50,154 nt of DNA, from NCBI GenBank assembly GCA_050747825.1, contig JBOGJG010000212.1, positions 1-50,154 of the forward strand. Direction: 5' to 3'. The stretch is from JBOGJG01 sp050747825. Lineage in GTDB: Bacteria; Acidobacteriota; UBA6911; RPQK01; JBOGJG01. Below the pieces are notes generated by a model. That model did not search any database, was not told the DNA's origin, and worked only from the letters and a program-made list of their open reading frames with translations. Of the stretch, positions 25,814 through 34,442 are shown piece after piece; position 1 is the stretch's first letter; every line of letters starts with the position of its first letter. Position numbers and translations under genes: made by a program.

Positions 25814-26482
25814 ATGAACGTTTGGCAATTTTTTTTAGTTAATTACGAGGAGGTGCTCGTCCTGGCGGGACAGCACCTCTGGATGGTGCTGGTGTCTTTA
25901 GCCATCGCCTGCGCAATCGGCATACCGGCCGGAATAGCGATGACGCGCCGGCCGCGTCTGGAAAAGGCGATTCTGGGCTTTGCCAACGTGGTTCAGACTA
26001 TTCCGAGCCTGGCCCTCTTCGGCTTTCTGATCCCGGTACCGTTCATTGGAGGGATTGGCGCCCGGACGGCTATCGTGGCGCTCGTTCTGTATGCTCTCCT
26101 TCCAGTGGTCCGCAATACCTATGCCGGAATCCAAGGGGTGGACCGCTCCGTCAGGGAAGCCGGACGCGGCATGGGAATGACCGACGGACAACTTCTCTGG
26201 CGCGTGGAGTTCCCGCTGGCCATGGGAGTTATCTTAGCCGGCATTCGGGTGGCAGCCATTACCTCGGTGGGCATTGCTACTATTGCCGCGGCGATTGGAG
26301 CTGGAGGGTTGGGTGTCTACATCTTCCGCGGAGTTGCCAGCGTGAACACGACGCTGATCCTGGCCGGCTCGGTCCCGGCGGCGTTACTGGCATTGGGTAC
26401 GGATGCCGGCCTGGGCTGGCTCGAACGGCGTCTCACCCCACCCCAAGCCAGCCTGCCTCAGGTTGAAAGGCGCGCCGCATGA
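25814..26482 (+). CDS. opuCB: osmoprotectant ABC transporter, permease
   Basis: A 222-residue inner-membrane permease of the binding-protein-dependent transport family, with about five or six hydrophobic helices. The cytoplasmic EAA loop is visible as REAGRGMGMTDGQLLWRVE (about residues 115-135), the contact site for the ATPase. IGIPAGI and TIAAAIGAGGLG are typical of OpuCB/ProW-like permeases. It follows opuCA by 41 bp and overlaps the substrate-binding protein gene by 4 bp (ATGA). Only one permease is present, so it would act as a homodimer. Confidence 0.92.
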   Translation: MNVWQFFLVNYEEVLVLAGQHLWMVLVSLAIACAIGIPAGIAMTRRPRLEKAILGFANVVQTIPSLALFGFLIPVPFIGGIGARTAIVALVLYALLPVVRNTYAGIQGVDRSVREAGRGMGMTDGQLLWRVEFPLAMGVILAGIRVAAITSVGIATIAAAIGAGGLGVYIFRGVASVNTTLILAGSVPAALLALGTDAGLGWLERRLTPPQASLPQVERRAA

Positions 26483-27357
26483 AAGGGGGCCGCTCCTTTA
26501 CAGTCGCGGCTCTGTTGGCGCTTTCCATAGTAGGGTGGGCGTGCAGTTCGGAGGACCGCGTGGTGATTGGGTCCAAGAATTTTACCGAGCAGATCATTCT
26601 GGGAGAGTTGCTGGCGCAGCAGATTGAAAAACAGACCGATCTTCAGGTGGACCGCCGATTTAACCTGGGTGGCACTTTCATCTGCGATCAGGCCCTGCGC
26701 TCGGGGGACGTCGATGTTTATGTGGAATATACGGGCACCGCTCTTACGGCGATCCTCGAAAAACCACCTGTTCATGATCGGCAGGAAGCTTACGAGACAG
26801 TCCGGCAGGATTACGCGAATTCCGGTATCGAGTGGTTGGAACCGCTCGGATTCAACAATACTTTCGCTATACTGATTCGGGGCGAAGAGGCCCGCCGACT
26901 GAACCTCCATTCCATTTCCGAGGCGGCCCGCTATACTCCACAGTGGAGAGCCGGCTTTGGATATGAGTTCCTGGAGCGCGGGGACGGCCTCAAGGGTCTG
27001 ATAGAGACCTATGATCTCGACTTCGCCGCACCTCCTAGGGTCATGGAACTGGGACTCATCTATCGTGCCCTGGCCGAGAAAGCCATCGATCTCACGGCGG
27101 GTAATTCGACCGACGGCCTGATCGATGCCCTCGACCTGTTCGCGCTGGAAGACGATAAGAACTACTTTCCACCGTATGACGCCGTGCCTTTGATACGCCG
27201 GCAGACGCTGGACCGCCATCCCACCCTTCGTTCGGTTCTAAGCGGCCTGGGCGGCCGAATCTCTGAAGAAGAGATGCGCCGGCTCAACTACGCCGTGGAC
27301 GGCGAACGACAGCTCGTAAAGGAAGTAGTGGCCGAATTCTTGGCCTCGTGGCAATAA
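26479..27357 (+). CDS. opuCC: osmoprotectant ABC transporter, substrate-binding lipoprotein
   Basis: A 292-residue OpuAC-family binding protein. The N-terminus is a lipoprotein signal (basic start, hydrophobic core, lipobox VGWAC with Cys at about residue 22), so it is membrane-tethered. VIGSKNFTEQIILGELLA is the hallmark start of the mature OpuCC/OsmF domain, and VEYTGTAL is another conserved segment. The likely ligands are glycine betaine, choline or carnitine, but specificity cannot be read. With the ATPase and permease it forms a complete importer. Confidence 0.92.
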   Translation: MKGGRSFTVAALLALSIVGWACSSEDRVVIGSKNFTEQIILGELLAQQIEKQTDLQVDRRFNLGGTFICDQALRSGDVDVYVEYTGTALTAILEKPPVHDRQEAYETVRQDYANSGIEWLEPLGFNNTFAILIRGEEARRLNLHSISEAARYTPQWRAGFGYEFLERGDGLKGLIETYDLDFAAPPRVMELGLIYRALAEKAIDLTAGNSTDGLIDALDLFALEDDKNYFPPYDAVPLIRRQTLDRHPTLRSVLSGLGGRISEEEMRRLNYAVDGERQLVKEVVAEFLASWQ

Positions 27358-27358
27358 A

Positions 27359-27419
27359 GAGGCTGTAGGTTGCAGACTAAAGCATTAAACTGTCTTTGGC
27401 CTACAGCAGCCTACAGCCT
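27359..27419. repeat. GGCTGTAGG inverted repeat
   Basis: GGCTGTAGG at the left and CCTACAGCC at the right pair perfectly over 9 bp, with further CTACAGC copies between. The element fills the gap between the transporter operon and the FAD oxidase and could act as a terminator-like hairpin. It belongs to the family at 9308 and 42427. Confidence 0.75.
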
Positions 27420-27429
27420 AATTACGGAA

Positions 27430-28803
27430 ATGAACCTTAAAAAGCTCCAGGCAGCCATTCAGGGCAAGGTTTTTTCGGATGAGGAAACGCTTCAAGAGGT
27501 CGCCTATGATTTCGGCCACATGACTGTGAAAATGCCCAAAGCAGTGGTTGTCCCGGCCTCTTCGCAGGATGTCCAGTCTGTCATCAGGCTGGCCTGTCAG
27601 GAGGGCTGGAGCGTTACGCCGCGCGGGGCGGGGCACTCTCAGGGAGGCCAATCCCTCAGCGACGGCGGCATTCTCCTGGATTTGAGCGAACTCAACGAGC
27701 TTGGGCAATTTGAGGCTGATTCGCTGTGGGCGGAGGCCGGATGCCAGTGGAACGATGTCGTCCAGAAGACGTTAGAGCGGGGGTTGGTGCCTCCCGTTTT
27801 GACCAGCAACCTGAACGTGACCATCGGGGGGACGCTCTCCAGCGGCGGTTTCGGCGCGACTTCCCATCATCACGGAGATCAGTCGGATCATATCGAAGAG
27901 CTGGAAGTGGTTACGGGAGAAGGCCACCTGGTCCGCTGCTCACCCGCTGAAAATCCGGAACTCTTTAGCAGCTCGCTTGCCGGGCTCGGCCAGTTTTCAA
28001 TCATCACCAGAGCCCGGTTGAAGCTGCGCACGTCCTCGGAAAGAGTCCGCACTTACTTTCTCCTGTACGATCGACTGGACCACCTCATGGCCGACCAGGA
28101 AGTGCTGATCAAAGGAGATCGGTTCCAGTTCCTGCAAGCATGGTGCTCCCCTTGTCTTCAGGGTTTCCAGCACGAGGGTGAGATCAGAATACCCATCACT
28201 GAATGGTTCTTTCCCCTGCACCTCTCAGTGGAGTATGGCGGAACTGCGCCATGGGATGAGGCTAAGCTGGAGGGGCTGCGCTTTTACCGCAGGATTCACG
28301 TCGAAGATAGCTCTTTTGCTGAGTTCCTCCAGCGGCCGGAGCCCGTCTTTTCGCAGTGGAGGCAAAGCGGCGCCTGGAATCTGGCCCATCCCTGGATGGA
28401 GATCCTGCTTCCATGGAAGAAGGCAGCCGCTTATATCGCCGGCGTTTTGAAGAGCATCCCCCCGGCTGTTTTGCCCGGCGGTCAGGTTATCCTGTGGCCG
28501 TACCGTCGCAGGCGCGCCCAAGCCTCTCTCCTTCAGGAGCCGCCAGGAGACCTGATTATGGGCTTTGGCGTTCAGCCGTCCGTATCCCGCCAATCGCTTC
28601 CCATGACTCTGGCCCTGCTGAATAAAGCCAGCCAAATCGGCATGGATCTGGGAGGCAAAAGGATTTTAACCGGCTGGATCGGCTTCGACCAGGCCCAATG
28701 GCAGTCTCACTTCGGCGCCTCCTGGTTCCGAATCCGCGAGTGCAAACGCTTTTACGACCCCCATAACATCCTTAACCCCGGTTTCATCCCATTTGAACTT
28801 TAG
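27430..28803 (+). CDS. FAD-linked oxidase (BBE / cytokinin-dehydrogenase-like)
   Basis: A 457-residue flavoprotein of the FAD_binding_4 (PCMH) family. The FAD pyrophosphate-binding segment TPRGAGHSQGGQSLS is near residue 60, and TIGGTLSSGGFGATSHHHG near 130. The C-terminal YDPHNILNPGF is the usual end of these oxidases. The overall shape resembles cytokinin dehydrogenase or aldonolactone-oxidase-like enzymes, but the substrate is unknown. No signal peptide is seen. The ATG at 27430 is preferred over an upstream in-frame start inside the repeat element. Confidence 0.85.
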   Translation: MNLKKLQAAIQGKVFSDEETLQEVAYDFGHMTVKMPKAVVVPASSQDVQSVIRLACQEGWSVTPRGAGHSQGGQSLSDGGILLDLSELNELGQFEADSLWAEAGCQWNDVVQKTLERGLVPPVLTSNLNVTIGGTLSSGGFGATSHHHGDQSDHIEELEVVTGEGHLVRCSPAENPELFSSSLAGLGQFSIITRARLKLRTSSERVRTYFLLYDRLDHLMADQEVLIKGDRFQFLQAWCSPCLQGFQHEGEIRIPITEWFFPLHLSVEYGGTAPWDEAKLEGLRFYRRIHVEDSSFAEFLQRPEPVFSQWRQSGAWNLAHPWMEILLPWKKAAAYIAGVLKSIPPAVLPGGQVILWPYRRRRAQASLLQEPPGDLIMGFGVQPSVSRQSLPMTLALLNKASQIGMDLGGKRILTGWIGFDQAQWQSHFGASWFRIRECKRFYDPHNILNPGFIPFEL

Positions 28804-28829
28804 GGGGCCGGACCGTTAGAATTAGGCCC

Positions 28830-28882
28830 CTGACAGCTCACCGCTGACCGCTGGCCATTTGCAGGTCAGCGGTCAGCTGCAA
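28830..28882. repeat. CTGACC/GGTCAG inverted repeat
   Basis: CAGCTCACCGCTGACCGCTG on the left is nearly complementary to the GTCAGCGGTCAGCTG on the right, with a loop of about 8 bp. It is a small member of the GGTCAGC family. A GGGGCC/GGCCCC inverted repeat (28804-28830) lies just before it, after the FAD-oxidase stop codon. Confidence 0.75.
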
Positions 28883-28965
28883 GCGTCTTATATGCCCGAA
28901 ATTCAATCGGACAAGGCGCCCTCCTGGAAGGCGGGTGACCCCTTCGGGAAATCGAGGACCTCCAA

Positions 28966-30618
28966 ATGGAAAAGTATTTTGCAGTGCTGGCAGTGTCAAC
29001 GTTCGCCACTGTTTCTCTTTGGGGACAGGTCCGTTTCACGGATGTTACGCAGCAGGCAGGCATCCGCTTCCTTCACAACAACGGCGCCTTCGGCAAAAAG
29101 TACCTTCCCGAAACCATGGGAGCAGGCGGCGCTTTTCTGGACTACAACAACGACGGCTGGCTGGACATTTTTCTGGTCAACGGAACTGATTGGCCGGGCA
29201 GAAATTCAAAGAAAAGCAGCCTTCCCTCTCTTTACCGTAACAACAAGGACGGAACTTTTACCGATGTGACCCGTTCAGCCGGTCTCGCTGTTGAAATGTA
29301 CGGGCTGGGTGTGGCAGCGGCTGATTACGACAATGACGGCGATCAGGATATCTACATCAGTGGACTGGGCCCGGATCGGCTCTTCCAAAACCAGGGCGAC
29401 GGCACATTTAAAGACGTCACCCAGACAGCCGGCTTGGGCAATCCCGATTTCGGGACCAGCGTCGCCTGGCTCGATTACGACCGGGATGGCAAGCTCGACC
29501 TGTTTGTGGCCAATTACGTCAAGTGGAGCATCGACACCGATATCTACTGCACTCTCGACGGACGCAATAAGTCCTACTGTACTCCCGAGTCCTACCAGGG
29601 CGTGTCCCCGCGCCTTTATCGCAATATCGGCAACGGAGAATTTATCGACGCCACGGCCGGCGCCAAACTGCTCAACCAGAGCTGCAAGGGTCTGGGAGTC
29701 GCGGTATTCGATTTCAACGCCGACGGCTGGCCCGACATCATGATGGCCAACGACACTCAGCCCAATAACCTCTGGCAGAACAACAAAGATGGAACATTCA
29801 GCGACGTGGCGGTTATGGCGGGAGTGGCGTTCAGTGAAGATGGCGTAGCCCGCGGCGCCATGGGGATCGACTCCGGCGATTACGACAACTCCGGGTACCC
29901 GAGCATCGTTATAGGCAATTTCTCCAACGAGATGATCGCTCTTTATCACAATGAAGGCCGCGGCTTCTTTATTGATGAGGCCCCCACTTCGACTGTGGGC
30001 GCCTCCAGCCTGCTCACGCTGGCCTTTGGCGCCTTCTTTTTCGATTTTAATCTGGACGGCTTTCTGGATATCTTTGTGACCAACGGCCACGTCGAAAACG
30101 ACATCCAGAAAGTCCAGGAACGGGTTACCTACGCTCAACCGCCTCACCTTTTCCAGAACATCGATGGAGGTCAATTCAGGGAGGTCACCGGGCAAATGGG
30201 AAAAGCGTTTGCCTCTCCTGTCGTAGGCCGTGGCGCGGCCTACGGAGATCTGGACAATGACGGCGATCTGGATGTTCTGGTGACTACTTGCGGCGGTCCA
30301 GCTAGGCTATTTCGCAATGACGGGGGCAATCGCAACAATTGGATCACGGTGGATCTGATTGGCGAGACGAGTAACCTCGACGGGATTAATGCGGTCGTGA
30401 CGGTCAGGACAGATGATTCGGCTCAATCCCAGATGATGCGAACCGGCTCCAGCTACTGCAGTCAGTCCCAGCTTCGGCTCACCTTCGGCCTGGGCAAGGC
30501 CGGCAAGGCCGACTCCATCGTGGTTCGCTGGCCCAGCGGAAAGAGCCAGGTGTTCAACAATATCAGTCCGAACCAATTTATCTATATTCATGAGAGACAG
30601 GGGATAGTGGGTGAATAG
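28966..30618 (+). CDS. secreted CRTAC1-type FG-GAP repeat protein with ASPIC/UnbV domain
   Basis: A 550-residue exported protein with a short signal peptide (about residues 1-18, ending near LWG-Q). At least seven calcium-binding FG-GAP-like repeats follow, each with Asp-x-Asn/Asp-x-Asp-Gly: DYNNDGWLDIF near 58, DYDNDGDQDIY near 122, then DYDRDGKLDLF, DFNADGWPDIM, DYDNSGYPSIV, DFNLDGFLDIF and DLDNDGDLDVL. The C-terminal about 90 residues form the ASPIC/UnbV domain (LTFGLGKA, VVRWPSG). It is probably a beta-propeller adhesin or carbohydrate-binding protein. The family is abundant in Acidobacteriota and Planctomycetes, but its role is unproven. Confidence 0.92.
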   Translation: MEKYFAVLAVSTFATVSLWGQVRFTDVTQQAGIRFLHNNGAFGKKYLPETMGAGGAFLDYNNDGWLDIFLVNGTDWPGRNSKKSSLPSLYRNNKDGTFTDVTRSAGLAVEMYGLGVAAADYDNDGDQDIYISGLGPDRLFQNQGDGTFKDVTQTAGLGNPDFGTSVAWLDYDRDGKLDLFVANYVKWSIDTDIYCTLDGRNKSYCTPESYQGVSPRLYRNIGNGEFIDATAGAKLLNQSCKGLGVAVFDFNADGWPDIMMANDTQPNNLWQNNKDGTFSDVAVMAGVAFSEDGVARGAMGIDSGDYDNSGYPSIVIGNFSNEMIALYHNEGRGFFIDEAPTSTVGASSLLTLAFGAFFFDFNLDGFLDIFVTNGHVENDIQKVQERVTYAQPPHLFQNIDGGQFREVTGQMGKAFASPVVGRGAAYGDLDNDGDLDVLVTTCGGPARLFRNDGGNRNNWITVDLIGETSNLDGINAVVTVRTDDSAQSQMMRTGSSYCSQSQLRLTFGLGKAGKADSIVVRWPSGKSQVFNNISPNQFIYIHERQGIVGE

Positions 30619-30714
30619 TGAATAGTGAAAAGTGAAAAGCACCGCACTGGCTCACAGGGACCGACATTGTTCGCAATTAGGAACCGCGCCCTTCCACTAT
30701 TCACTCTTCACTCG
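30610..30714. repeat. GTGAATAGTGAAAAGTG inverted repeat
   Basis: A left arm of GTGAATAGTGAA-type units (30610-30639) and a right arm of CACTATTCACTCTTCAC (30695-30711) are complementary around a roughly 55-bp centre. It lies between the CRTAC1 gene and ispH and forms a fourth repeat family in this window. Confidence 0.75.
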
Positions 30715-30743
30715 CCCAAACACCGTGCTACTATAAATCCATC

Positions 30744-31703
30744 ATGGTAACCAAAGTCCTACTGGCCAGTCCTCGTGGATTTTGCGCCGGAGTGGTCCGG
30801 GCGGTCGATATTGTCAATATGGCGCTGGATACCTATCAAAAGCCCATCTATGTTCGTAAGGAAATTGTCCATAACCCTCATGTGGTGGAAGAGCTCCGCC
30901 AGAAAGGAGCGATCTTCGTTGAAGCAATCGAGGAAGTTCCTTACGGAGCCACCGTCATTTTCAGTGCCCATGGGGTCTCGCCGCAGGTTTGGCAGCAGGC
31001 AAAATCAAAGTCTTTAAAGGTGATCGACGCCACCTGTCCTCTGGTCACCAAGGTGCACAAGGAAGCAGTTCGCTACGCCAGGCAGGACTTCACCATTATC
31101 CTCATCGGACATGAAGGCCACGAGGAGGTGGAGGGGACGATGGGAGAGGCTCCGGAGCACATGCTTCTAGTCAGCTCGGTCCAGGACGTTGAAAATCTTG
31201 ATGTGAAAGACCCTCAAAAGATCGCCTATGTCACCCAGACGACTCTGAGTCTTGACGAGACACGTGAGATCATCCAGGCCCTCAGGCGCAGGTTTCCCGC
31301 CATTCAGGGACCGCCTTCCGAGGATATCTGCTATGCCACTCAGAACCGCCAACTGGCGGTCCGCGAGCTTTCAAACCAAGTGGATTTGATTCTGGTCGTG
31401 GGCGCCACCAACAGCAGCAATTCCAATCGGCTCGTCGAGGGGTCCATCAGAAACGGCACTCCCTCCTACCTGATCAATGACGCGCAGTCGATTCAGCCTG
31501 AGTGGCTGCAAGGAGTGGAGGTGCTGGGACTCACCTCCGGAGCGTCGGCGCCCGAGGTGCTGGTTGAAGAAGTCGTACAGTTTTTCAAAAGCCAGGGAGC
31601 TGAGGTCGAAGAACTGGTTACGAGCCAGGAAAATGTGCATTTTGCCTTACCAGGGAATCTGGTGGCGGATGTGAAAAAGAACCATGATCGAGCATTGGGA
31701 TGA
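30744..31703 (+). CDS. ispH: 4-hydroxy-3-methylbut-2-enyl diphosphate reductase
   Basis: A 319-residue iron-sulfur enzyme, the last step of the MEP isoprenoid pathway, giving IPP and DMAPP. The three cluster cysteines are in GFCAGV (residue 14), DATCPLV (near 100) and DICYATQ (near 197). The catalytic region IGHEGHEEVEGT is present. A TATAAA box lies just before the start. The 3' end overlaps the cupin gene by 20 bp. Length and motifs are complete. Isoprenoids feed quinone side chains, which fits mqnD elsewhere in the window. Confidence 0.97.
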   Translation: MVTKVLLASPRGFCAGVVRAVDIVNMALDTYQKPIYVRKEIVHNPHVVEELRQKGAIFVEAIEEVPYGATVIFSAHGVSPQVWQQAKSKSLKVIDATCPLVTKVHKEAVRYARQDFTIILIGHEGHEEVEGTMGEAPEHMLLVSSVQDVENLDVKDPQKIAYVTQTTLSLDETREIIQALRRRFPAIQGPPSEDICYATQNRQLAVRELSNQVDLILVVGATNSSNSNRLVEGSIRNGTPSYLINDAQSIQPEWLQGVEVLGLTSGASAPEVLVEEVVQFFKSQGAEVEELVTSQENVHFALPGNLVADVKKNHDRALG

Positions 31704-31998
31704 CCAACAGTGGGGTGAGCTGAACGAGCAAAACATGCGCGATAAGCTCAGGTCGGAAGGGTATTCAAACGATCGTGCATTATGTGTACACGCCCGGGAC
31801 AACCTTGGCGAGCACACGCATCCGGTTGAAAAAAAGGACGTGGTCCTGGAGGGCGAGCTTAGAGTGGTGATGGGCCAGGAAGACTACGTGCTGTTGCCCG
31901 GTGACTCCATCGTTATTCCTGCCCAGACACCGCATACCGTCTTATGTGGTAGGCGCGCCAGTGACGTCATTAGTTTAGATGCAAGCAGAGAAGAGTAA
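31684..31998 (+). CDS. cupin-domain protein
   Basis: A 104-residue single cupin barrel. The first metal-binding motif is seen as GEHTHPVEKKDVVLEGELRV (about residues 40-60) and the second as PGDSIVIPAQTPHTV (about 79-93), so the histidine and glutamate ligands are present. Such small cupins act as metal-dependent sugar or small-molecule enzymes or sensors; the substrate is unknown. It overlaps ispH by 20 bp and queF by 20 bp, so translation of the three is likely coupled. Confidence 0.85.
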   Translation: MIEHWDDQQWGELNEQNMRDKLRSEGYSNDRALCVHARDNLGEHTHPVEKKDVVLEGELRVVMGQEDYVLLPGDSIVIPAQTPHTVLCGRRASDVISLDASREE

Positions 31999-32377
31999 AG
32001 CGGAACGGCTGGCGGTCCTGGCGACTTTTCCCAATCGTCACCCCGGGCGCGAGTACGAAGTGGAGATCACCTGTCCGGAATTCACGGCGGTCTGCCCGCG
32101 CACCGGCCAGCCCGATTTCGCCACCATTCACATCAAATACGTCCCCGATCAGAAGATTATCGAACTGAAATCGCTCAAGCTCTACATCGGCTCCTATCGC
32201 AGTGAGGGCATTTTTCACGAGCACGTCACCAACACCATTCTGGATGACCTCGTCGCCGCCTGCCAGCCGATCCGCTGCGAAGTCGTAGGTGACTTCAACA
32301 TGCGCGGCGGGATCAAAACCGTGGTGCGGGCGCGGTATGAAAAGAGTTCCAAGCTCCAAGTTCCAAGTCCCAAGTAA
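31979..32377 (+). CDS. queF: NADPH-dependent 7-cyano-7-deazaguanine reductase
   Basis: A 132-residue unimodular (type I) QueF, which reduces preQ0 to preQ1 in queuosine tRNA-modification synthesis. The catalytic Cys is residue 39 and the general acid Asp residue 46 (AVCPRTGQPD). The QueF signature ELKSLKLY is near residue 71, and the substrate His/Glu are in FHEHV. No other queuosine genes are in the window. The last ten residues (SSKLQVPSPK) are encoded by the AACTTGGAAC-family repeat, so the native C-terminus has been replaced or extended. Confidence 0.95.
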   Translation: MQAEKSKAERLAVLATFPNRHPGREYEVEITCPEFTAVCPRTGQPDFATIHIKYVPDQKIIELKSLKLYIGSYRSEGIFHEHVTNTILDDLVAACQPIRCEVVGDFNMRGGIKTVVRARYEKSSKLQVPSPK

Positions 32378-32453
32378 GAACTAGAACTCGATCCTACTTC
32401 ATGCAATCGGCCAGCGGCTTTGACTTGGAACTTGAAACTTGGAACTTGGAACC
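32345..32453. repeat. GTTCCAAG / CTTGGAAC inverted repeat with conserved core (copy 1)
   Basis: The left arm (32345-32376) is GTTCCAAG-type units and the right arm (32424-32453) CTTGGAAC-type units. The central core (about 32377-32423) is nearly identical to that of the copy at 47058-47101. The left arm overlaps the end of queF. Confidence 0.85.
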
Positions 32454-32459
32454 TTACTT

Positions 32460-33479
32460 ATGCTCAACGTCATCCAACTGACCCGACAACTGGTTGACAT
32501 CCCGTCCGTCACTGGCGAGGAAAGGGAGGTGGGCGACTTTCTGTTCGATCTGCTCCAGTCGGAAGGATGGGAGTGCCGAAGGCAGCAGGTGGAAGAGGAC
32601 CGGTTCAATATCCTGGCCACGCGCGGCCCCTCCAATGTCCTCTTGACCACTCACATGGACACGGTGCCCCCTTTCTTTGAGTCTGAGGAAGATGAGGACT
32701 ATGTCTACGGGCGCGGCGCCTGCGATGCCAAGGGAGTCGCGGCTGCCATGATCTGTGCGGCCCGGGAGCTGGCGGATCAAGACCAGAAGACTCCGGCTTT
32801 GCTGTTCGTAGTCGGCGAAGAAACCGACAGCGCCGGAGCGCGCAAAGCCCGGGACCTGGGACTGCAGTTTTCATACATTATCGATGGCGAGCCCACCGAC
32901 AATGAGCTGGTCACGGCGCATAAAGGAATCATCCTGGCCCGGGTTCTGTGCACGGGAATTACCGCACATTCCTCCCATCCGGAAAGGGGAGAGTCAGCCA
33001 TTGACAAACTTATCGAAGCTCTGGCAAAGCTAAAGCGGACTGAATTTCCCTCTGACTCGCGGCTGGGCAAAACGTTCCTGAATATTGGCATAATTGAAGG
33101 CGGATGGGCCTCCAACGTCATCGCAGACCAAGCGGAAGCCGTGATTCTCGTCCGCACCGTCACCGACAGCCGGAAATATGTCGATCTGCTGAACGACACG
33201 ATCGGAAATCTTGGACATGTCGATATCATAAAGACGACTGAGCCGCAGGAAATGGAATCCGTGGATGGTTTCCCCAGCAAAGTGGTTGCCTACGGCACCG
33301 ACATCCCTGCCCTGCGCACCCTGGGCCGCCCCTTACTCATCGGCCCCGGCTCCGTCTTCGAAGCCCACACGGCACGTGAAAAGATCGCCAAGCGTGAACT
33401 TCTGGAAGCGGTTGAGATATATAAGCGGTTGGTAAGGCATTTAGCTGAAAGTTCCAAGTTCCAAGTTCTAAGTTCCTAG
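32460..33479 (+). CDS. M20-family metallopeptidase / deacylase
   Basis: A 339-residue zinc hydrolase of the ArgE/DapE/CPG2 family. TTHMDTVPPF near residue 63 carries the first metal His and Asp. GRGACDAKG near 90 carries the bridging Asp, and GEETDSAG near 120 the catalytic Glu. The dimerisation domain lies at about 165-270. Substrates in this family include N-acyl amino acids and dipeptides; a precise one cannot be assigned. The tail ESSKFQVLSS is encoded by a repeat, and a C-terminal His ligand is present as EAHTARE. It is convergent with the proline dehydrogenase gene. Confidence 0.88.
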   Translation: MLNVIQLTRQLVDIPSVTGEEREVGDFLFDLLQSEGWECRRQQVEEDRFNILATRGPSNVLLTTHMDTVPPFFESEEDEDYVYGRGACDAKGVAAAMICAARELADQDQKTPALLFVVGEETDSAGARKARDLGLQFSYIIDGEPTDNELVTAHKGIILARVLCTGITAHSSHPERGESAIDKLIEALAKLKRTEFPSDSRLGKTFLNIGIIEGGWASNVIADQAEAVILVRTVTDSRKYVDLLNDTIGNLGHVDIIKTTEPQEMESVDGFPSKVVAYGTDIPALRTLGRPLLIGPGSVFEAHTAREKIAKRELLEAVEIYKRLVRHLAESSKFQVLSS

Positions 33480-33532
33480 TAAGAACTATATAGCGGCTTG
33501 ACTTGAAACTTGGAACTTGGAACTCGGAACTC
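33451..33532. repeat. GTTCCAAG / CTTGGAAC inverted repeat (copy 2, short core)
   Basis: Left arm 33451-33480 and right arm 33499-33532 are complementary. The centre is a shortened form of the core in the other copies (AGTAAGAACT...GCGGCTTGACTTG). It lies between convergent genes and may serve as a bidirectional terminator. It supplies the final codons of the M20 gene. Confidence 0.85.
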
Positions 33533-34442
33533 ATCCCTTATACAGATTCTTCAACACAAACAACAGATTCGCCGGCCGTTCGGCGACCCGGCGTAGAAGG
33601 TAAGGTGCCCACTGTGTGCCGAAGGGCACGTACACCCGCATCTGGTACCCCTCGCGGCGAAGCCGAAGCTGATATTCGCGCCGGATTCCGTAGAGCATTT
33701 GGAATTCGTATTTCGAGCAGTCGATGTTTTGGGCCGCAATGAATTTACGGGCATGCCGGATCATCTTATCGTCATGCGTGGCGATGGCCGTGTAACAGCG
33801 GGAACGCAGGAGCGTCTCCAGCAACTTGACAAAATTCCGGTCCACATCGGATTTCTTTGGAAAGGCGATCCGGGGAGGTTCGTTGTAGGCGCCCTTGCAC
33901 AGCCGAATATTGCAGGCCAGCCGGCTCAACTCGGCAATGTCCCGTTCGCTTCGATAAAGGTAGGACTGAATGACAATCCCCACGTGATGGCCGAACAGCA
34001 CAAGCTGCTCCCGAAAAAGATCGATGGTGGCCTGGGTGTAGTCGGACCCTTCCATATCTATTCTGACGAAGTTCTGCAGGTCTCGCGCCTTCTCAAGAAT
34101 GGAAATTAGGTTCGTCCGGCACAGGCTCTGATCGATGTCCAGGCCCAGTTGAGTCAGTTTGATGGAAATGTTCGACTGGATGTCGCTGGTGTTGATGCTC
34201 GCCAGGAGCTGACTATATTCTGCAGCGGCGCGGCGGGCCTGGCCGGCGTCGCTCACTCCTTCTCCCAACAGATCCAGGGAACACAGGATGCCGTGGCTGT
34301 TCAACTCGCGCACTGCCTGGATGGCCTGATCCGTACTTTCTCCGGCCACAAAACGCTGCGCCAGCTTGTAGCGGCGGCTCAGACGAGTCAGCAGCCTGGC
34401 TAGAGCTTCGCTCTCACTCAGGCGGCGAAACAAACCGTTCAC
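33531..34442 (-). CDS. proline dehydrogenase (monofunctional)
   Basis: A 303-residue FAD-dependent TIM-barrel enzyme that oxidises proline to pyrroline-5-carboxylate, feeding electrons to quinones. Typical segments are VRIDMEGSDYTQ (about residue 116), IVIQSYLYR, NIRLCKGAY (near 180), ATHDDKMI, EFQMLYGIRR (near 242) and VYVPFGTQW. The aldehyde dehydrogenase half of PutA is absent, so P5C must be oxidised by a separate enzyme. The GTG start overlaps the stop of the MerR-like regulator (GTGA), which implies translational coupling and suggests that regulator controls it. Confidence 0.94.
   Translation of the reverse strand: MNGLFRRLSESEALARLLTRLSRRYKLAQRFVAGESTDQAIQAVRELNSHGILCSLDLLGEGVSDAGQARRAAAEYSQLLASINTSDIQSNISIKLTQLGLDIDQSLCRTNLISILEKARDLQNFVRIDMEGSDYTQATIDLFREQLVLFGHHVGIVIQSYLYRSERDIAELSRLACNIRLCKGAYNEPPRIAFPKKSDVDRNFVKLLETLLRSRCYTAIATHDDKMIRHARKFIAAQNIDCSKYEFQMLYGIRREYQLRLRREGYQMRVYVPFGTQWAPYLLRRVAERPANLLFVLKNLYKG

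Noticed and set aside
29275..30195. 306-codon open frame on the minus strand
   Set aside because: It mirrors the repetitive Asp-Gly-rich FG-GAP gene; the long antisense frame results from biased codons in those repeats.
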